Shown: positions 34,303 through 39,615 of the stretch, one piece after another
Position numbering within the stretch: position 1 is the first letter of the stretch
Layout of the letters: every line of letters starts with the position of its first letter
Assembly: GCF_013185195.1 (NCBI RefSeq)
Contig: NZ_JAAZWC010000038.1
Span: 1-39,615, forward strand
Source of the DNA: Saccharibacillus qingshengii
Lineage (GTDB): Bacteria > Bacillota > Bacilli > Paenibacillales > Paenibacillaceae
Length of the DNA: 39,615 bases
Direction: 5' to 3'
Translations under genes and position numbers: made by a program
The notes under the pieces: generated by a model
Told to the model about the DNA's origin: nothing
Seen by the model: the letters and a program-made list of their open reading frames with translations, nothing else
Database searches by the model: none

Positions 34303-34468
34303 CGGGATACCTCCTTTTCGCGGATTCCGGTAGGCTTTCATCGGATTCTTCTTTATTTTAATAAACGTCCGCGGCACGCGTAAACCCGGGCCGAGACCGC
34401 ATGCTTTCGCCAGAAACGCGGAAGTCGGCCTTTTTTTGCCCAAGGACTGTTTGTACTCGTGGCAAGCA

Positions 34469-34578
34469 CTAGTACCTTGACCGATAATGATGTTAGGTTA
34501 CGCCCCTCGAAAACCCGCTTGAAACATACGTGTTTCCGATGAACGCAAACCTTAGATTTAATTCGGTCAAGGTACTAG
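34469..34578 (+). mobile_element. MITE-like 110-bp element, copy 1
   Basis: The element begins CTAGTACCTTGACCGA and ends TCGGTCAAGGTACTAG, a perfect 16-bp terminal inverted repeat including CTAG at each end. It has no coding capacity. An inner GAAACA-TACG-TGTTTC hairpin is present. It shares its right CTAG (34575-34578) with copy 2, and its right-hand 76 bp are identical to the inverted copy at 39540. Confidence 0.85.
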
Positions 34579-34684
34579 TCCCTTGACCGATAAAGAGGTT
34601 AGGTTACGCCCCTCGAAAACCCGCTTGAACCGTGCGTGTTTCCGATGAACGCAAACCCCAGATTTGATTCGGTCAAGGTACTAG
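34575..34684 (+). mobile_element. MITE-like 110-bp element, copy 2
   Basis: It is head-to-tail with copy 1 and the same length, with about nine substitutions. One falls in the left end (CTAGTCCC) and three in the inner hairpin, which is broken here. It ends 17 bp upstream of the extended -10 box of the ywiB-argS operon. Confidence 0.85.
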
Positions 34685-34701
34685 GTCCGAATAACGGAAT
34701 A

Positions 34702-34710
34702 TGCTATAGT
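34702..34710 (+). promoter_or_regulatory. extended -10 promoter of ywiB-argS
   Basis: TGCTATAGT is an extended -10 box. The -35 position falls at or near the right end of element copy 2 and shows no match to consensus. It is 45 bp upstream of ywiB. Confidence 0.5.
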
Positions 34711-34754
34711 ACTATAGAAGAAATCTTCATTAAACGGATTGGAGCGGAAGCGTT

Positions 34755-35189
34755 ATGTCAGATACGAGCCGCGTCCTGATTACAATCAACAGCAGGCAAG
34801 GCGAAGAAACGGTCGAGCAGACGCTCGCCGGGCAGCTTTTTCGGAAAGACAAAGCCTTGTATCTTCGTTATGAGGAGCCGGGTGCAAGCGGAAATCCGGG
34901 AAGCGTACGGACGCTGCTCAAGATCACGCAGGAAGAATTGAAAGTCATCCGCCACGGCGAGGTCGAATCGGAGCAGTCCTTCCGCCTAGGAAGCAGTCTG
35001 CCTGGTTTTTACCGTTCGCCTTACACGCGTTTTACGCTGGTTACCCATACCCGGGAGCTGAGCATACGCATGGAAGGTTCGGCGGGAGAGATTTTTTGGG
35101 CGTACGAATTGGAAGTCCATGATGCCATCTCGGGCCAGTTTGCCGTTAGCTTAACCATACAGGAGGAAGTCAACCGACATGACGATTAA
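34755..35189 (+). CDS. ywiB: DUF1934 family protein (YwiB-like)
   Basis: A 144-residue protein of the DUF1934 family, a small lipocalin-like beta barrel. It shows RVLITINSRQ, LYLRYEEPG, LLKITQEELKVIRHGEVESEQSF, YRSPYTRFTLVTHTRELSI and GEIFWAYELEVHDAISGQFAVSLTI. The function is not known. It sits directly before argS as in B. subtilis (ywiB-argS), and the two genes overlap by 11 bp. ATG 34755 has GGAGCGGAAG upstream. Confidence 0.9.
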   Translation: MSDTSRVLITINSRQGEETVEQTLAGQLFRKDKALYLRYEEPGASGNPGSVRTLLKITQEELKVIRHGEVESEQSFRLGSSLPGFYRSPYTRFTLVTHTRELSIRMEGSAGEIFWAYELEVHDAISGQFAVSLTIQEEVNRHDD

Positions 35190-36858
35190 CCCGCTCGAAC
35201 AGCTTGAAAATACCGTCAGAACAGCTGTCGCTCAGGCGATTGCCAAATCCGGCCTTGTGGCCGAAGCCGATATTCCGGACATTGCGCTGGAGGTACCCAA
35301 AGACAAGACCCACGGCGATTTGTCCACCAATGCGGCGATGCAGCTGACCCGTCTCGCCAAGAAGAACCCGCGTGCGATCGCCGAAGCGATCCTCGAGAAC
35401 CTGGACCGCGAATCGGCCGGGATCGAACGTACCGAGATCGCCGGACCGGGCTTCATCAACTTTACGCTCAACAAGAGCTATCTGTATCCGGTCGTCGGCA
35501 CGATTCATGCGCAGGGCGAGAACTACGGACGGATCGAAGACGGCAAAGGCAAGCGCGTCCAGCTCGAATTCGTCAGCGCGAACCCGACCGGCAGCCTGCA
35601 TCTGGGCCATGCCCGCGGAGCGGCCGTTGGTGATGCGCTCTGCAACGTACTCGACTTCGCCGGGTACGGCGTAACACGCGAATACTACATCAACGATGCC
35701 GGCAACCAGGTCATGAACCTGTGCGTCTCGATCGAAGCCCGCTATCTTCAGGAACTGGGCCAGGATGCGCAGATGCCCGAAGACGGATATTACGGCGAGG
35801 ATATCAAAGGTTTTGCCAAGGAATTGGTCGAACTTGAAGGCGATCGCCTGGTGTCGATGAGCCAGAGCGAACGGATGGAGTATCTGCGCACCTACGGACT
35901 GGAAAAGGAAATGCAGAAGATCCGCCGCGACCTCGACCGTTTCCGGGTGCACTTCGACGTCTTCTTCAGCGAAACTTCCCTGTACGAGAACGGACAGGTG
36001 CTGGATGCGCTCGACGAACTGCGCGGCCGCGACGAAGTCTATGAACTCGACGGGGCCACCTGGCTCCGAACGACCAAATACGGCGACGACAAAGACCGTG
36101 TGCTGATCAAGAATGACGGCACCTACACCTATCTGACACCGGATATCGCTTATCACCGCGACAAGTACGCCCGCGGTTTCGACAAGGTCATGAATATCTG
36201 GGGCGCCGATCACCACGGATACATTCCGCGGATGAAAGCCGCCATGCAGGGACTCGGCAACGATCCCGAGAAGCTGATCGTACTGATCGCGCAGATGGTC
36301 AGCCTGTTCCAGGGCGGCGAGAAGGTCAAGATGTCCAAGCGGACCGGCAAAGCCGTTACGATGGAAGAGCTGATGGACGAAGTGGGCATCGATCCGATGC
36401 GTTACTTCTTCACGATGCGCAGCATGGATTCGCACCTGGACTTCGATATGGACCTTGCGGTTTCGACATCGAACGAGAACCCGGCCTTCTACGTACAGTA
36501 CGCGCATGCGCGCATCTGCAGTATTTTCCGTCAGGCCGAAGAGAAGAACGTAACGGTGCTGCCGCTCGATCAGGTCGACCTGAGCAAGCTGACGGCTCCG
36601 CACGAATATGATCTGCTTCGCAAGATCGGCGAGCTGCCGGAAGAGATCCGTATCACCGCCGAAGGCTATGCGCCGCACCGTTTGACCCGTTACGTGTACG
36701 AAGTGGCCGCCATGCTTCACAGCTACTACAAAGCGGAACGCTTTATTACGGAAGACGACGCGCTGACCCAGGCCCGTCTGGCGCTGCTCGGTGCGATTCG
36801 CACCGTGATCGCGAATGTGCTGCGGCTTATCGGGGTATCGGCACCGGATCGGATGTAA
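35179..36858 (+). CDS. argS: arginyl-tRNA synthetase
   Basis: A 559-residue class I synthetase charging tRNA-Arg. The N-terminal Add1-type tRNA-binding domain covers about residues 1-105. The HIGH-type motif is in SANPTGSLHLGHARG (His141-His144) and KMSKRTGKAVT at about 384. The C-terminal DALR anticodon-binding domain ends in IGVSAPDRM. AGGAGG (35161-35166) precedes ATG 35179. The 11-bp overlap with ywiB indicates coupled translation. Confidence 0.97.
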   Translation: MTINPLEQLENTVRTAVAQAIAKSGLVAEADIPDIALEVPKDKTHGDLSTNAAMQLTRLAKKNPRAIAEAILENLDRESAGIERTEIAGPGFINFTLNKSYLYPVVGTIHAQGENYGRIEDGKGKRVQLEFVSANPTGSLHLGHARGAAVGDALCNVLDFAGYGVTREYYINDAGNQVMNLCVSIEARYLQELGQDAQMPEDGYYGEDIKGFAKELVELEGDRLVSMSQSERMEYLRTYGLEKEMQKIRRDLDRFRVHFDVFFSETSLYENGQVLDALDELRGRDEVYELDGATWLRTTKYGDDKDRVLIKNDGTYTYLTPDIAYHRDKYARGFDKVMNIWGADHHGYIPRMKAAMQGLGNDPEKLIVLIAQMVSLFQGGEKVKMSKRTGKAVTMEELMDEVGIDPMRYFFTMRSMDSHLDFDMDLAVSTSNENPAFYVQYAHARICSIFRQAEEKNVTVLPLDQVDLSKLTAPHEYDLLRKIGELPEEIRITAEGYAPHRLTRYVYEVAAMLHSYYKAERFITEDDALTQARLALLGAIRTVIANVLRLIGVSAPDRM

Positions 36859-36866
36859 CGTCCGCT

Positions 36867-36990
36867 GCAGCCTTGGCGGCCGGCGCGTTTTTCGGACAGG
36901 CTGCCAAGGCTGCCTAACGGCTGCGAAATCCGGAGATTCCGATGTCTTTTTAGGCGACCGCCGGAAAATCGTTCGGCCGCCTTGCTTTTT
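36867..36990 (+). terminator. two hairpins after argS
   Basis: GCAGCCTTGGC (36867-36877) pairs perfectly with GCCAAGGCTGC (36903-36913), without a T run. Further on, AGGCG..GCCG (from 36952) can pair with CGGCCGCCT (to 36982), followed by TGCTTTTT (36983-36990). The second is the more likely terminator. Confidence 0.6.
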
Positions 36991-37068
36991 ACGCGCGAAT
37001 GCGTTTTACTTATGTTGACTTTTTTTGTTTGATCCGAGTTGCATTATGTTTTGAGAGGAAGTGTCCAT

Positions 37069-37626
37069 TTGACACCTGCACCGATTGAATTGTCGATCGA
37101 TACCGAGAAGATTCGCGAAATGCCGATGGTCGATTTGGCGTTCTTGATTTTGAAGAAAGCCAACGAGCCTTACTATTACCCGGACCTGATGAAAGAAGTG
37201 GCGCGTCACCGCGGCCTCACTCAGGCAGAAGCCCAGAATATGATTGCCCAGCTGTATACGGAAATCAATATCGATGGCCGTTTTGCCTGCGTAGGCACCA
37301 ACCTGTGGGGTCTGAAACGCTGGTATCCGCTGGAGAAATCCGAAGATCCGATTCTGGGTACGAAACGTCCGCGTATCATCAACGACGAAGACGACGACGA
37401 TCTGGAAGACGAAGCCGTATTCAGTCCGGACGAAGAAGCTTTCGATTCGGCCGATGAGGACGAAGACGACGATCTGTTCGATGCCGACGAAGAAGACGCG
37501 GACGAAGACGTAATCGTCGACGACGAGATCGAAGACGAAGAAGAAGAGATCGAAGGCGAAGAGATGGAAGAAGAGGAAGAGGAAGAGGAAGAAGAAGAGG
37601 AGTTCGAAGGCGAAGAAAAAAGCTAA
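37069..37626 (+). CDS. rpoE: DNA-directed RNA polymerase delta subunit
   Basis: A 185-residue delta subunit, which increases RNA polymerase recycling and promoter selectivity in Firmicutes. The folded N-terminal HARE-HTH domain (about residues 10-95) has MVDLAFLILKKANEPYYYPDLMKEV (split by helix boundaries), MIAQLYTEINIDGRF and LWGLKRWYP. A long Asp/Glu tail follows, ending in an almost uninterrupted Glu run. TTG 37069 is the start, with AGAGGA 9 bases upstream; a TTG at 37039 has no site. The rpoE-pyrG order is as in B. subtilis. Confidence 0.95.
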   Translation: MTPAPIELSIDTEKIREMPMVDLAFLILKKANEPYYYPDLMKEVARHRGLTQAEAQNMIAQLYTEINIDGRFACVGTNLWGLKRWYPLEKSEDPILGTKRPRIINDEDDDDLEDEAVFSPDEEAFDSADEDEDDDLFDADEEDADEDVIVDDEIEDEEEEIEGEEMEEEEEEEEEEEEFEGEEKS

Positions 37627-37719
37627 GCGCTATTTCGCTGTCGTACTCTTCCTTGGAATCTCTTTTTCACGGACCCGGAGCGGCATAGCGAACGGAACGA
37701 AAGAGCCCGTTTTCCGTGC

Positions 37720-37748
37720 TTGACAGCCCTCCGGCCAGAAGGTAAACT
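37720..37748 (+). promoter_or_regulatory. pyrG promoter
   Basis: TTGACA (37720-37725) and TAAACT (37743-37748) are separated by 17 bp. The expected start is the GGG at 37756-37758, giving a transcript that begins GGGCU. Confidence 0.8.
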
Positions 37749-37755
37749 ATTGCTT

Positions 37756-37838
37756 GGGCTTTTGATTTAGGTACGGACTTATATGGAAAAAGCGATAAAA
37801 GTGCCCCGTGGACACGGGTGTCACTTTTTTTGTTTTTT
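37756..37838 (+). promoter_or_regulatory. pyrG leader with attenuator terminator
   Basis: The leader begins GGGC. It contains a terminator whose AAAAGTG-C-CCCGTG (37797-37810) pairs with CACGGG-TGT-CACTTTT (37813-37828), followed by T residues to 37831. In B. subtilis pyrG, low CTP causes slippage that adds extra G residues at the GGGC start. The G run then pairs with a C/U-rich tract in the terminator stem and prevents termination. The CCCC at 37804-37807 fits that role. Mechanism by analogy. Confidence 0.75.
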
Positions 37839-37908
37839 ATAGGATATTTTCCATACGCACAGCCATCCGATTTGCTAGACCCGATGCGCCGGAACGTTTG
37901 CAATTTAA

Positions 37909-39615
<1,707 letters not shown>

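Noticed and set aside
37390-37620. GAAGAC/GAGGAA-rich tract as a DNA repeat or CRISPR-like array
   Set aside because: It is the Asp/Glu-coding tail of rpoE, irregular in period and without spacers. No CRISPR array is present in the window.

Overview
The window looks like a near-origin chromosomal segment of a moderately GC-rich Firmicute, most likely a Paenibacillaceae (Paenibacillus/Saccharibacillus-like). This rests on strong AGGAGG ribosome sites, frequent TTG/GTG starts, an rpoE (delta subunit) gene, a YesN-type membrane AraC regulator with an LplABC-type ABC transporter, and the Bacillus-like order 5S rRNA ... guaB-dacA-pdxS-pdxT-serS-tRNA-Ser ... tadA. The genus is an inference.

Region by region: (1) 1-105, the 3' end of a 5S rRNA and its terminator. 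(2) 242-12075, a mannoside/N-glycan utilisation locus: a two-TM AraC regulator, then on the minus strand two ABC permeases, a solute-binding lipoprotein and a GH130 phosphorylase, and divergently a GH38 alpha-mannosidase and a GH125 exo-alpha-1,6-mannosidase. None of the three glycosidases has a signal peptide, so import followed by cytoplasmic breakdown is expected. (3) 12076-12793, a gene-free stretch full of hairpins and decayed repeats. (4) 12794-17504, a minus-strand five-gene operon: amidohydrolase/deacetylase, DgaE-like ammonia-lyase, DgaF-like KDPG aldolase, PfkB (KDG-type) kinase and a GntR/HutC regulator. It reads as a non-PTS route from an (N-acyl) amino-sugar acid to pyruvate and glyceraldehyde 3-phosphate. 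A 20-bp sequence containing a palindrome is identical upstream of this operon and upstream of the AraC gene, suggesting the two catabolic blocks are co-regulated. (5) 17744-24232, conserved housekeeping genes guaB, dacA, pdxS, pdxT, serS and tRNA-Ser(UGA). (6) 24279-31702, a D-2-hydroxyacid dehydrogenase, a YitT-family membrane protein, a LolA-like lipoprotein, tadA, a small cluster of DnaA boxes, motAB, a small conserved protein, a decayed ribokinase remnant and a GNAT acetyltransferase. (7) 31877-34302, an NlpC/P60 hydrolase behind a c-di-AMP (ydaO-type) riboswitch, ywhD and mpg. (8) 34469-39615, a 110-bp MITE-like element in two tandem copies, then ywiB-argS, rpoE and pyrG (with an attenuator-type leader), and a third, inverted copy of the element that begins inside the pyrG stop codon.

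The most unusual items are the CTAG-flanked 110-bp element, the shared operator-like sequence that may join mannoside and amino-sugar-acid catabolism, the non-PTS Dga operon, the terminator-less c-di-AMP riboswitch, and the DnaA-box cluster between tadA and motB. All functions come from reading the sequence and family knowledge; no database search was run.
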